Positions 1 to 7,221 of a DNA stretch of 50,030 nucleotides are shown here, piece by piece (the first letter of the stretch is position 1; each line of letters begins with the position of its first letter). The stretch lies in assembly GCA_030053925.1 (NCBI GenBank), contig JASGCX010000021.1, forward strand, positions 1 to 50,030, given 5' to 3'. Below the pieces are notes generated by a model. That model did not search any database. It saw nothing but the letters and a program-made list of their open reading frames with translations, and was not told where the DNA came from. This DNA comes from Flavobacterium sp. GTDB taxonomy: Bacteria; Bacteroidota; Bacteroidia; Chitinophagales; Chitinophagaceae. The translations under genes were made by a program, and so were the position numbers.

Positions 1-153
1 AACAGAAGATTTAGGGTTCATAACAACCTAAAATTTGTACGTTAGTCAGAATTATAAGAGAAACTTGAAATTAGCAGTTTAGGCTCGCTTGTTGATAACT
101 TTTCTATTGTGTTAATATTTTCCTTTTCTACAAACGCATATAAAACAGACAAC

Positions 154-161
154 TACATTTG
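154..161 (+). promoter_or_regulatory. Bacteroidota -7 promoter element
   Basis: TACATTTG fits the Bacteroidota sigma -7 consensus TAnnTTTG exactly. It lies 7 bases before the ATG at 169, so the transcript would be leaderless or nearly so. This supports 169 as the start of the TIGR04255 gene over the upstream in-frame TTG at 109. No good TTTG -33 element is seen at the usual spacing. Confidence 0.5.
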
Positions 162-168
162 TACACAA

Positions 169-897
169 ATGAACTACAAAAACGCCCCTATACAAGAAGC
201 AATATTTGATATTAAGATAGATAAACTTAATACAAATCAAGTTCAAAGCCTAAACGCAATTAAGGACAAAATAGACTCGAATTTTGTAGTTGAAAAAAAA
301 AGAAATAATTTTTTAGGCACTATTGAATTTAAAGAAGAACAAGAACCAGCTTCAAAAATTGAAACTAATGATGTTGGGTTCATTTATTCAACTTTAGATA
401 CAAAACAGCAATTACAAGTAAGACTTGACGGTTTTACATTAAATGTGTTAAAACCATATTCAACCTGGAAAAAGCATTATGAAACATTTAAAAAAAATTG
501 GGATATATACAGCAATACGTTTAACCCAAACTTGATTTTAAAAATTTCTACTAGGTTTATTAATAAAATTGAAATTCCAATGCCATTTGCTTCTTTTCAA
601 GCGTATTTTACTAATATACCACCAATACCAACTTGTTTACCACAGAGTTTTTCAAATTTTTTTATGCAAACACAAATACCTTACAATGATGATTTGAAAA
701 TGGTAACAATCACAGAAACAATAGCACAAAAGAATGACGAGACCCTTAATTTTATTTTAGATATTGATGTTTCCCAAGAACTTGGAATTATTAATAATGA
801 TGAAAATATAAATAAAATTTTCGCAGAAATGCGAGTTATTAAGAATGAAGTATTTGAAAGTTGTATTACTAACAAAACACGAGAATTATTTAATTAA
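169..897 (+). CDS. TIGR04255 family protein
   Basis: A 242-residue protein whose N-terminus (NAPIQEAIFDIKID) matches the start of the sporadically distributed TIGR04255 family, where a P-x-x-E-A motif opens the protein. The function of the family is unknown. The start at ATG 169 is chosen because the family motif begins right after it and a -7 promoter box lies just upstream; the upstream extension to 109 looks unnatural. No signal peptide or membrane segment is seen. It is the first gene of a tight three-gene plus-strand set (9 bases to the next gene) that ends at an attC-like site at 1729. The set is A+T-rich compared with core genes such as ffh, as expected for acquired DNA. Its patchy distribution and partners suggest a conflict or toxin-related role, which is inference. 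Confidence 0.75.
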   Translation: MNYKNAPIQEAIFDIKIDKLNTNQVQSLNAIKDKIDSNFVVEKKRNNFLGTIEFKEEQEPASKIETNDVGFIYSTLDTKQQLQVRLDGFTLNVLKPYSTWKKHYETFKKNWDIYSNTFNPNLILKISTRFINKIEIPMPFASFQAYFTNIPPIPTCLPQSFSNFFMQTQIPYNDDLKMVTITETIAQKNDETLNFILDIDVSQELGIINNDENINKIFAEMRVIKNEVFESCITNKTRELFN

Positions 898-906
898 AGC
901 ATTAAA

Positions 907-1296
907 ATGACACCAGCAATATCAATATACGCACAATCTATAAAAAGAAACTATGACTATACTAGAAATTTCTATTATAGAGATAGTGTTTATTTAAACT
1001 TATTGAGAAATGTAGAAGTAAAGAAAAAGTTTGAAAAATTGTCTAGTATTTGGAAAATTGAAACAATGTTAACATCAAGTTCTAGTGACATTGTAAATAA
1101 TAGTGCATACCAAAACATAATAAAGTTGGGACCAATTGCTTTACAATTTATAATAGATGATTTAAAGTCCAATGATGCACTTTGGTTTTTCGCACTTCAA
1201 AGTATTAGTGGCGAAAATCCAATCAAAAAAGAACATCAAGGTATTTTTTCATTAATGAAACAAGACTGGCTAAACTGGGCAGAAAATAATTTATAA
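907..1296 (+). CDS. small helical protein, possibly HEAT-like, of TIGR04255/DUF7689 triad
   Basis: A 129-residue soluble protein without signal peptide. The second half (residues about 75-128) reads LGPIALQFIIDDL, then WFFALQSISGENPI, then a tail rich in W (DWLNWAENN). From memory this resembles a recurrent small bacterial family with the pattern L-G-x-x-A-L-x-x-I, W-F-W-A-L-x-x-I-T-G-E-x-P and a W-L-x-W end, which looks like a HEAT-type helical repeat. No catalytic motif is visible. The stop codon overlaps the next start by one base (TAATG at 1294-1298), so translation of the two is likely coupled. Function is unknown; an adaptor or antitoxin role beside TIGR04255 and DUF7689 is only a guess. 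Confidence 0.65.
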   Translation: MTPAISIYAQSIKRNYDYTRNFYYRDSVYLNLLRNVEVKKKFEKLSSIWKIETMLTSSSSDIVNNSAYQNIIKLGPIALQFIIDDLKSNDALWFFALQSISGENPIKKEHQGIFSLMKQDWLNWAENNL

Positions 1297-1724
1297 TGAA
1301 TTTTCACTTACCTCAATTTCCAAATTCAATTCGAGAAAACTTTCATCTAACAAGTCCTCAAACACCACAATATAATTGTATAGCTTGGGCTTTTGGAGAT
1401 AATACAAAATGGTATTGGCCTGATAATACCAATATTATGTATTGGCCAGAAGATGTTCCAAGAAATGAAACACTTGAAAGTTTTGTTTTGCTTTTTAGTA
1501 AAATAAACTATAGTATTTGTGACAATAACTTATTGGAAATTGGGTATGAAAAAATAGCAATTTATGCTACTTCATTTGGAAAACCTACACACGCTGCTAG
1601 ACAACTTAGTAATGGTTTTTGGACAAGTAAATTGGGACAATCTGTTGATGTAACTCATACATTGCAAGCTATGGAAGATGGTGAATATGGCAACGCAGTA
1701 ATTTTTATGAAAAGACCAAAATAA
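1296..1724 (+). CDS. DUF7689 domain protein
   Basis: A 142-residue protein with the DUF7689 signature. PQYNCIAWAFGD (Cys28) is followed by the W-rich stretch KWYWP and YWP, then GYEKIAIYA, then GKPTHAARQL (His99), and it ends NAVIFMKRP. The spaced Cys28 and His99 in conserved blocks look like the Cys-His pair of papain-like or NlpC/P60-like folds, but this is inference and no enzyme activity is established. The start codon overlaps the previous stop. Four bases after its TAA stop begins the first attC-like element (GCCCAAC at 1729), so this gene closes a putative mobile cassette. Family assignment is fairly firm; function is unknown. Confidence 0.8.
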   Translation: MNFHLPQFPNSIRENFHLTSPQTPQYNCIAWAFGDNTKWYWPDNTNIMYWPEDVPRNETLESFVLLFSKINYSICDNNLLEIGYEKIAIYATSFGKPTHAARQLSNGFWTSKLGQSVDVTHTLQAMEDGEYGNAVIFMKRPK

Positions 1725-1728
1725 CTAC

Positions 1729-1925
1729 GCCCAACATAATGGTTTTGTGCAAGTTGGTCTGGCGAAAAAACAATGAACTTATGTAATTCTATTCAGCTTT
1801 TGTTCGGGCTTCACAAGCAAGATGCAACTTTTGTTCTTAACTGCCACTTCATATTTTCAATCAGCAGTGGTTATGGGCAGACGGAATGTTAATAACCAAC
1901 CTGCACAAAGCCAAACTCGTTGCCC
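1729..1925 (+). mobile_element. attC-like recombination site A
   Basis: A 197-bp non-coding element directly after the DUF7689 gene. The outer boxes GCCCAAC (1729-1735) and GTTGCCC (1919-1925) and the long inner arms GGTTTTGTGCAAGTTGG (1741-1757) and CCAACCTGCACAAAGCC (1896-1912) are near-complementary. This is the nested inverted-repeat layout (R-L-L-R) of integron attC sites, and GCCCAAC fits their RYYYAAC core. The 140-bp interior is shared in scattered blocks with sites at 16068 and 41695, for example ATTCAGCTTTTGTTC and GGTTATGGGC. No integrase gene is in the window. The element could instead be a dispersed hairpin repeat of another kind. Confidence 0.6.
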
Positions 1926-1982
1926 GAAAGCGCAACAACGCCGCAGTGAGATGTTAATATTTGCTAAACAGCGAAGCGAAGA

Positions 1983-2009
1983 TTTGTTGGCGAAAGCAAC
2001 GCCAACAAA
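1983..2009. repeat. hairpin with GCGAAAGCAACGC motif
   Basis: A perfect 10-bp stem TTTGTTGGCG / CGCCAACAAA with loop AAAGCAA. The core GGCGAAAGCAACGC recurs at 2274-2287 (GGGCGAAAGCAACGCTT) and in variant form near 1922 (CCCGAAAGCGCAAC). With the heptamer array at 2021-2268 it fills the 587-base gap between the DUF7689 gene and the superoxide dismutase. No gene is credible in this gap; the 72-codon frame at 1822-2040 lies wholly in repeats. Confidence 0.55.
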
Positions 2010-2020
2010 GGCAAATTGGG

Positions 2021-2268
2021 TGATAGTTCATAGTTCATAGTTCATAGTTCATAGTTCATGGTTGATGCTGGACGGTTGACGGTCAACGGTTACTGGTTGC
2101 TAGTTATCGGTATGGACTATCAACTATCGACTATCACCTATCACCTATGACCCATGACCCATGACCCATGACCCATCACCCATGAACCATCACCCATGAC
2201 CCATGACCCATGACCCATCACCCATCACCCATGACCCATCACCCATGACCCATGCCCCATGCCCCATG
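2021..2268. repeat. degenerate heptamer tandem repeats
   Basis: About 250 bp of imperfect 7-bp repeats. The left part repeats GTTCATA (2026-2060) and passes through GGTTGATG/GGTTGACGG variants. The right part repeats CCCATGA and CCCATCA (about 2150-2268). The two halves are roughly reverse complements (GTTCATGG against CCATGAAC), so the block could fold as one large imperfect cruciform. Heptamer runs of this look are common between genes in Bacteroidota. No coding potential is seen. Confidence 0.75.
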
Positions 2269-2312
2269 AAGGGCGAAAGCAACGCTTCATCCTTTTTAAA
2301 AAACTTACTTTA

Positions 2313-3047
2313 TTACACCGCTTGAAAACGTTGGGTAACAATATCCCAGTTTACAACGTTCCACCAGGCGTTAATATAATCGGGGCGCTTGTTTTGGTAG
2401 CGTAGGTAATAGGCGTGTTCCCATACATCTAAACCCAACAGTGGCGTGCCTTTTAGGTCGCTTATATCCATCAATGGATTATCTTGATTGGGTGTAGAAC
2501 CTACTACTAATTTTTTATCGTTGGTAATTACAAGCCAAGCCCAGCCACTACCAAAACGGTTTTTACCTGCATCGGTAAATTGTGTTTTAAAGGCTTCAAA
2601 AGAACCAAAATCTTTAGTGATAGCATCGGCTAATTTGCCACTTGGTTTCATGGTGCTTTTGCTGGTCATACTTTGCCAAAACAACTCGTGGTTGTAATGC
2701 CCACCACCATTGTTGCGCATTTTAGGTGAGTACTTAGAAATGTTTGCCATTAAGCCTTCTAGGTTCACTTTGGCTACATCTACCTTTTCGGCTACCAAGG
2801 CATCGCTTAGGTTTTTAGCGTAAGTAGCTGCATGTTTGGTGTAGTGAATTTCCATAGTGGTAGCATCAATGGCTAGTTCTAAATCTTTATAGCCATAAGG
2901 CAAAGGTTGTTGTGTAAAGGGTGTAGGCGAAAAATTGGTAGCGGCACTTGCCAATGATGGCAAAATAGTATTGGCAACAACCAAGGCTGCACCTGCTTTT
3001 ACAGTGTTGGTTATAAAGCCTCTACGGCTGGTATGTTTGTTTTGCAT
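2313..3047 (-). CDS. exported Fe/Mn superoxide dismutase with Tat signal
   Basis: A 244-residue superoxide dismutase converting superoxide to peroxide and oxygen. The N-terminus carries a twin-arginine signal (SRRGFI near residues 6-11, then a hydrophobic stretch ending ASAA), so the enzyme is probably exported folded by Tat. All four metal ligands of the Fe/Mn family are present: His68 in MEIHYTKH, His120 in HYNHELFW, Asp207 and His211 in DVWEHAYY. The start is ATG 3047; a slightly longer frame begins with TTG. It lies 12 bases behind the LptF/G-family gene and is likely co-transcribed with it. The window holds a second, cytosolic superoxide dismutase at 43822-44427, which suggests a periplasm/cytosol split. 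Metal preference cannot be read safely. Confidence 0.93.
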   Translation of the reverse strand: MQNKHTSRRGFITNTVKAGAALVVANTILPSLASAATNFSPTPFTQQPLPYGYKDLELAIDATTMEIHYTKHAATYAKNLSDALVAEKVDVAKVNLEGLMANISKYSPKMRNNGGGHYNHELFWQSMTSKSTMKPSGKLADAITKDFGSFEAFKTQFTDAGKNRFGSGWAWLVITNDKKLVVGSTPNQDNPLMDISDLKGTPLLGLDVWEHAYYLRYQNKRPDYINAWWNVVNWDIVTQRFQAV

Positions 3048-3059
3048 AAGTAACAAATT

Positions 3060-4505
3060 TTAAGTGGATGCTTTTTTAAAACGAAAGTTATTGATTAATG
3101 TGCGTACCCGTTTAAAGAATCGGTAATAAGCCTCTTGATTAAATAATTGTGAATCGCCCATGGCCTTGTAGGTAAGAAAAAAGCCTACAGGAATTAACAC
3201 CAAAGTTGATAGCCACATACCTGTAAATACGCTGGTTACTTCTTCTTTGGCAAATTTCTCGCCAAACGTATTGAGCAAGTGAAATACCACAAAAAACACA
3301 ATGGCAAATACCAACGGTGTGCCTAAGCCACCCTTGCGAATGATAGAACCAAGCGGCGCACCAATTAAAAACAATACCATACAAGCTACCGATAAAGTAA
3401 ACTTACGCTGCCACTCAATTTGGTGTAAGCGAATGGTTTGCTGCTTGCGTACATACGAATCTGTAAGTAAGCCCACATTTGTTTTCACTTGGTTAAGGTC
3501 GCTCACACTTCTTTCGTACACCAAAAACTTCATCGAATCTGGTAATACTGCTGAAAAAACTTTGGTCTTTTTAATATTAGCTACAGGTACTTTTACCCAA
3601 CCTGTATCTTTAAACTTGGTAAATGCTAAATAAGGGTCAATCTCAAACTTGGCTCTTTTAGCAAATAGCGAATCGGTAATTTGTAGCGAATCGATAGCCG
3701 TATTTAACTGACGTACACTGAGCATTTTAGGATCGTAACGAAAGGTGCTGTCTTCAGCTTTAGTCATTTGAAACCCACGTAAATCGAAGAGCATTTTGTA
3801 TTGCTTAAAACCCATGCGCACAAACTGTGTATTGGTAGTTTGTTGCGGTCCTTTTTCTTGGTATAATGCGCCATTTTGCAATGTAAATTCAAGGTATTTT
3901 TTATCTGATGTGGTGCGCATTACGCCACTTTGAGCGGTAATAACATCATCTTGCAAACCATATTTTCTTTTGTAAATAACCACATTTCGTATGGTACTAT
4001 CGTCTTTTTCTTTTTTACCAACCCTAATAACAAAGCCTTCAATTTTATTAAAAAAAGTACCTTCTTTTATTTGAAACGATGGTTTAGAAACAATGATGTT
4101 GTATTTGGTAGCCGCAAGTTTTAACTGCGCTACAGGAATGATATTATTGGCAAATAAAAATGCCACCCCACTAATAAAAACGGTAACAATAATTAGCGGC
4201 CTCATAAAGCGCAACAAAGGAATACCCGCTGATTTGATGGCAACAATTTCAAAAGTTTCACCAAGGTTACCAAAGGTCATAATAGACGATAATAGCAACG
4301 CCAATGGTAAAGCCATAGGTATTAAAGTAGCTGCTAAATAGCCTATTAACTTGATGATTACAAAAGCTTCTAAGCCTTTTCCTACTAAGTCATCAATATA
4401 CAGCCAAAAAAACTGCATAATTAAAACGAATAGAGAGATAAGAAAAGTAGCCAAGAAGGGACCAATAAAAGCCCTGATAATGAGTAAGTCGAGTTTTTTA
4501 ATCAC
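3060..4505 (-). CDS. LptF/LptG family permease (YjgP/YjgQ)
   Basis: A 481-residue inner-membrane protein of the LptF/LptG family, the transmembrane part of the ABC transporter that moves lipopolysaccharide from inner to outer membrane. The layout is diagnostic: three TM helices in the first 110 residues (starting LDLLIIRAFIGPFLATFLISLF), a long soluble periplasmic domain (about 115-370), then three TM helices (about 370-455, including GAPLGSIIRKGGLG). It is longer than E. coli LptF/G, as usual in Bacteroidota. The start is GTG at 4505, because no ATG fits the conserved N-terminus. It follows the restriction endonuclease gene by 12 bases, so the core permease may now be transcribed from the restriction-modification promoter, and the exported superoxide dismutase follows it. 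Confidence 0.9.
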   Translation of the reverse strand: MIKKLDLLIIRAFIGPFLATFLISLFVLIMQFFWLYIDDLVGKGLEAFVIIKLIGYLAATLIPMALPLALLLSSIMTFGNLGETFEIVAIKSAGIPLLRFMRPLIIVTVFISGVAFLFANNIIPVAQLKLAATKYNIIVSKPSFQIKEGTFFNKIEGFVIRVGKKEKDDSTIRNVVIYKRKYGLQDDVITAQSGVMRTTSDKKYLEFTLQNGALYQEKGPQQTTNTQFVRMGFKQYKMLFDLRGFQMTKAEDSTFRYDPKMLSVRQLNTAIDSLQITDSLFAKRAKFEIDPYLAFTKFKDTGWVKVPVANIKKTKVFSAVLPDSMKFLVYERSVSDLNQVKTNVGLLTDSYVRKQQTIRLHQIEWQRKFTLSVACMVLFLIGAPLGSIIRKGGLGTPLVFAIVFFVVFHLLNTFGEKFAKEEVTSVFTGMWLSTLVLIPVGFFLTYKAMGDSQLFNQEAYYRFFKRVRTLINNFRFKKAST

Positions 4506-4517
4506 GTTTGGTAGATG

Positions 4518-5903
4518 TTATTTCAAATAAATTTCGTCTCTTACATAAGTATTGTTAAGCCAAAAACAATGTTTCGTATAGTTGTTTGCCTTTGTTAGTA
4601 TGTCTTTTGTAGGTAAAGGATAAGTGTTTGCTGCGTTTGTGGCGTGGGGTCTAACATGTGAAACATAATTAAATTTTTTTTTAGGGAAATTTGTATAACG
4701 AATATCGTTTTTGATTTCTTTTACAATGTTTCCTTTGGCAACAATCTCTTTTGTTTTTGTCCAAACTTTTTCTGCTTCTAAAATGTCTGCAAAAGGCATA
4801 TTCCAAAATTTTACTTTTCTTAAAACAAGTTCTTCGTTTTCAAACTGAAAGAATACAAACAAAAATTTGTGTTCTAAAATATCTTTGAAATCAGAGTCGT
4901 CCCATTCTTCGTTTACGATTTCTTGGTATTTGAAGCTTGGAAACGAAATATCTTCTTTTGGTAAATTATTTTCCTTTAGTCTAATAGTTTTTACTATGAT
5001 TTCGGCTTTTTCAAATTCTTCTATTTCTTTATCTAATTCAATGCCCAATATAGCTTTGGTCAAACTGGCATAAAAATTTTTTGCAGTTGTGTTAATCTTA
5101 ACACCTGTCAAAGTAAGAATTTGCGCAATTGTTTTGCCATAATAAGGTTTGAATTTTGAAATTACAATTTCCTCAATTGATAGCTTTTTAGCAATGGCTA
5201 CCGATGGAATAAGTTTACCATAAATTCCTGTTGCTTCGTTTGCAATAGAAGCAATAATATGGTTTACATAACCTTGCTTTAATGAGTATGCTCTTTGTTT
5301 TGCAGGAATGTTACTGAAAGGTTGTTTTCTTGTAGCGTTTGCATTTGCACCTTTTGTGCAAGCACCTAAATAAAAAGTATCACCCTCTGAAAGTTCGTGG
5401 GCTTTACCATCAGCAATTTTTTGTTTTATAAATTGCCAATCTTTTTTAATGATTTCCAAATCTGTATTTGGAAAATTCCATTCATCAACTAATTTCACAA
5501 TCAAATCGAGTACATCGTACCCCCCTTGGTGTAAATAAAATACCAAAAGAATATTTGCATTCTTTTTCCAAAATGAACTTGTTTCGAATTCTTGGTTTAT
5601 AACTTCAAGGTAGTTAATAATATTAAGTACCAAACGCTCTTTTGAGCGATACTCATTGTTGTGTAATTGCTTTAAGGGTGTAGATTTTAGTTCAAGACCT
5701 GCAATTGCAAAATCGGGTTCGGCATCAGAATTTGGCTCATACAAAAAATAAAATTTTTCAAGAATTTGACCGAAATTTCCTTTTCCTAAATAGTTGTGCA
5801 TCAAAATACTTTCATCACAAGCTTGTCTCAAAGATTTGTCTTTAAGAAGTTTAGCGAACGCTAATATGGAATTTTTATCATTAAGATTGTACGGCAACTT
5901 CAT
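4518..5903 (-). CDS. Sau3AI/MutH-family type II restriction endonuclease
   Basis: A 461-residue type II restriction enzyme of the Sau3AI/MutH family. The N-terminal half contains the catalytic motif PDFAIAGLELKSTPL, giving Asp64, Glu71 and Lys73 with the Asp-x6-Glu-x-Lys spacing of MutH. An upstream Glu in GNFGQILEKFYF (near residue 49) also fits. The length and a second C-terminal domain match Sau3AI-like enzymes (a MutH-like duplicated domain) better than MutH alone. Such enzymes cut GATC, so GATC is the inferred target. ATG 5903 is preferred to a TTG two codons upstream. It overlaps the end of the cytosine methyltransferase gene by 23 bp, the usual tight R-M arrangement. It is A+T-rich relative to the neighbouring lptF/G gene. 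Confidence 0.85.
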   Translation of the reverse strand: MKLPYNLNDKNSILAFAKLLKDKSLRQACDESILMHNYLGKGNFGQILEKFYFLYEPNSDAEPDFAIAGLELKSTPLKQLHNNEYRSKERLVLNIINYLEVINQEFETSSFWKKNANILLVFYLHQGGYDVLDLIVKLVDEWNFPNTDLEIIKKDWQFIKQKIADGKAHELSEGDTFYLGACTKGANANATRKQPFSNIPAKQRAYSLKQGYVNHIIASIANEATGIYGKLIPSVAIAKKLSIEEIVISKFKPYYGKTIAQILTLTGVKINTTAKNFYASLTKAILGIELDKEIEEFEKAEIIVKTIRLKENNLPKEDISFPSFKYQEIVNEEWDDSDFKDILEHKFLFVFFQFENEELVLRKVKFWNMPFADILEAEKVWTKTKEIVAKGNIVKEIKNDIRYTNFPKKKFNYVSHVRPHATNAANTYPLPTKDILTKANNYTKHCFWLNNTYVRDEIYLK

Positions 5904-7173
5904 GCTCAATTTTTTGTTTTAAAGCAATTCCAATTTTTTCAATTACACCAACTACTAAAGCATTGCCCATAAAGAATGCTCTTTTTGTATTAGAAACTCC
6001 GTCAAGTTTTGTGTGGTCGTCAGGGAACATATTTAACCTTTCAAGTTCAATTGGCGAAAGCCGTCTAAAGCCTTTTGGTGTTTGAATTACGTGTTTAAAT
6101 CTTGATGCAGATTTTCCGCCTTCTCCTGTTATTATTGTTCGTGATGGTTTATCCAACGGGTCTGGAAAAATCATTCCGCCTTCGCTGTAGTTATATTCAA
6201 ATCCTTCTGCGTTAGTTCGCATTTCTTTTTTAGCACCTTTTAAATATTTCCATTTGTCAAGCTCTTCTTCATTAATATAAAATTCGTCTGTTACTTCTCC
6301 GTTTTGAATTAAGTCTTTGAGTATTGTAAAACTTCCTTCGTAATTCGGTTGTGTTTTTAAAGTAGTAACCAAACCGTTAATCATAACTCCTGCATTTTCA
6401 AACAATCCTGTTGCTCCATTTTTATTGAAGTTTTCAGAAATAGAAACGATATCGCCTTTGAGTTTAAATTCGGCTGGGAATAGTGAATTTTCAGATGTTA
6501 TAGGAAAAGCGTTTGCTAAAGTTCCTTCCTCGAAAATCCATTCACTTGCTGGCAATTCGTTTATGGTTTCATAAATTGAAGTTCCTTGCAAATATGCCAA
6601 TATAAAAATTCGTCTTCGTCTTTGAGGCATTCCAAATTCTGCAGCATTGATAATTCGCCATTCAACTGCATAACCTAAATCGTTTAAGCTTTTTAAAATA
6701 ATTGCAAAATCTCGTCCTCTTTGTCCTGATGGTGAAATTAAAAGTCTATCTACATTTTCTAAAAAAAGATACTTGGGTTTGTTTTCCTTTTCTGTCAATA
6801 TTTTATGAATTGACCACCATAAAACACCCTTTTTTCCAATTAATCCTTTTGAATTTTTCAAAGATGTTGCCACAGAATAATCTTGACAAGGAAAGCCACC
6901 AACTAACAAATCGTGATCTGGAATATCTGAGACTTCTACAGTTGAAATGTCTTGATTACTATGGTTTTCTTTTCCAAAACGATTCTCATAAACTAAAGAT
7001 GCATGTTGAGTTTTGGTAGATGGCTCCCATTGATTGCTCCAGATAATTTCGTAATTCGATTCTAACGCTTCTTTATAAAAAGATGAAGCAGATTTTCTAT
7101 TCCAACCTTCTAGACCTAAACGAAATCCACCAACTCCTGCAAATAACTCTACAACTTTAATCTTGTTTTCCAT
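5881..7173 (-). CDS. DNA cytosine-5 methyltransferase (Sau3AI-like R-M)
   Basis: A 430-residue DNA (cytosine-5)-methyltransferase that would protect host sites from the endonuclease encoded next to it. Motifs in order are FAGVGGFRLG (motif I, SAM binding, residues 11-20), GGFPCQDYS (motif IV, catalytic Cys96), ENVDRLL (motif VI, 139-145) and QRRRRIF (motif VIII, 184-190). A target-recognition region follows (about 200-340), then ERLNMFPDDH and GNALVVGV (motifs IX-X). The wording around motifs I, IV and VI (NQWEPS, PCQDYSVA, KKGVLWW) recalls M.Sau3AI-type enzymes acting on GATC. It is the first gene of a likely four-gene minus-strand unit (M, R, lptF/G, superoxide dismutase). No separate controller (C) protein gene is present. 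Confidence 0.92.
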   Translation of the reverse strand: MENKIKVVELFAGVGGFRLGLEGWNRKSASSFYKEALESNYEIIWSNQWEPSTKTQHASLVYENRFGKENHSNQDISTVEVSDIPDHDLLVGGFPCQDYSVATSLKNSKGLIGKKGVLWWSIHKILTEKENKPKYLFLENVDRLLISPSGQRGRDFAIILKSLNDLGYAVEWRIINAAEFGMPQRRRRIFILAYLQGTSIYETINELPASEWIFEEGTLANAFPITSENSLFPAEFKLKGDIVSISENFNKNGATGLFENAGVMINGLVTTLKTQPNYEGSFTILKDLIQNGEVTDEFYINEEELDKWKYLKGAKKEMRTNAEGFEYNYSEGGMIFPDPLDKPSRTIITGEGGKSASRFKHVIQTPKGFRRLSPIELERLNMFPDDHTKLDGVSNTKRAFFMGNALVVGVIEKIGIALKQKIEHEVAVQS

Positions 7174-7192
7174 TTACAGCCTATTTGGTTAA

Positions 7193-7217
7193 AAACCTAC
7201 CGTTATACGTAGGTTTG
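7193..7217. promoter_or_regulatory. palindrome with divergent promoter boxes
   Basis: AAACCTAC (7193-7200) and GTAGGTTT (7209-7216) form a perfect 8-bp inverted repeat with an 8-base spacer in the 48-bp gap between the divergent methyltransferase gene and the gene at 7222. On the plus strand TAGGTTTG (7210-7217) fits the -7 consensus; on the minus strand the mirror copy reads TAGGTTTT. Both -7 elements are thus buried in the palindrome. It could be an operator controlling both directions, perhaps bound by the methyltransferase itself, as some C5 methyltransferases autoregulate. Confidence 0.4.
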
Positions 7218-7221
7218 TTTT

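Noticed and set aside
1822..2040. A 72-codon plus-strand frame.
   Set aside because: It lies entirely within the attC-like site and adjacent repeats and shows no protein-like composition.
4518..5903. Stand-alone MutH mismatch-repair nuclease.
   Set aside because: The protein is twice MutH length and overlaps a C5 methyltransferase gene, which fits a Sau3AI-type restriction enzyme.
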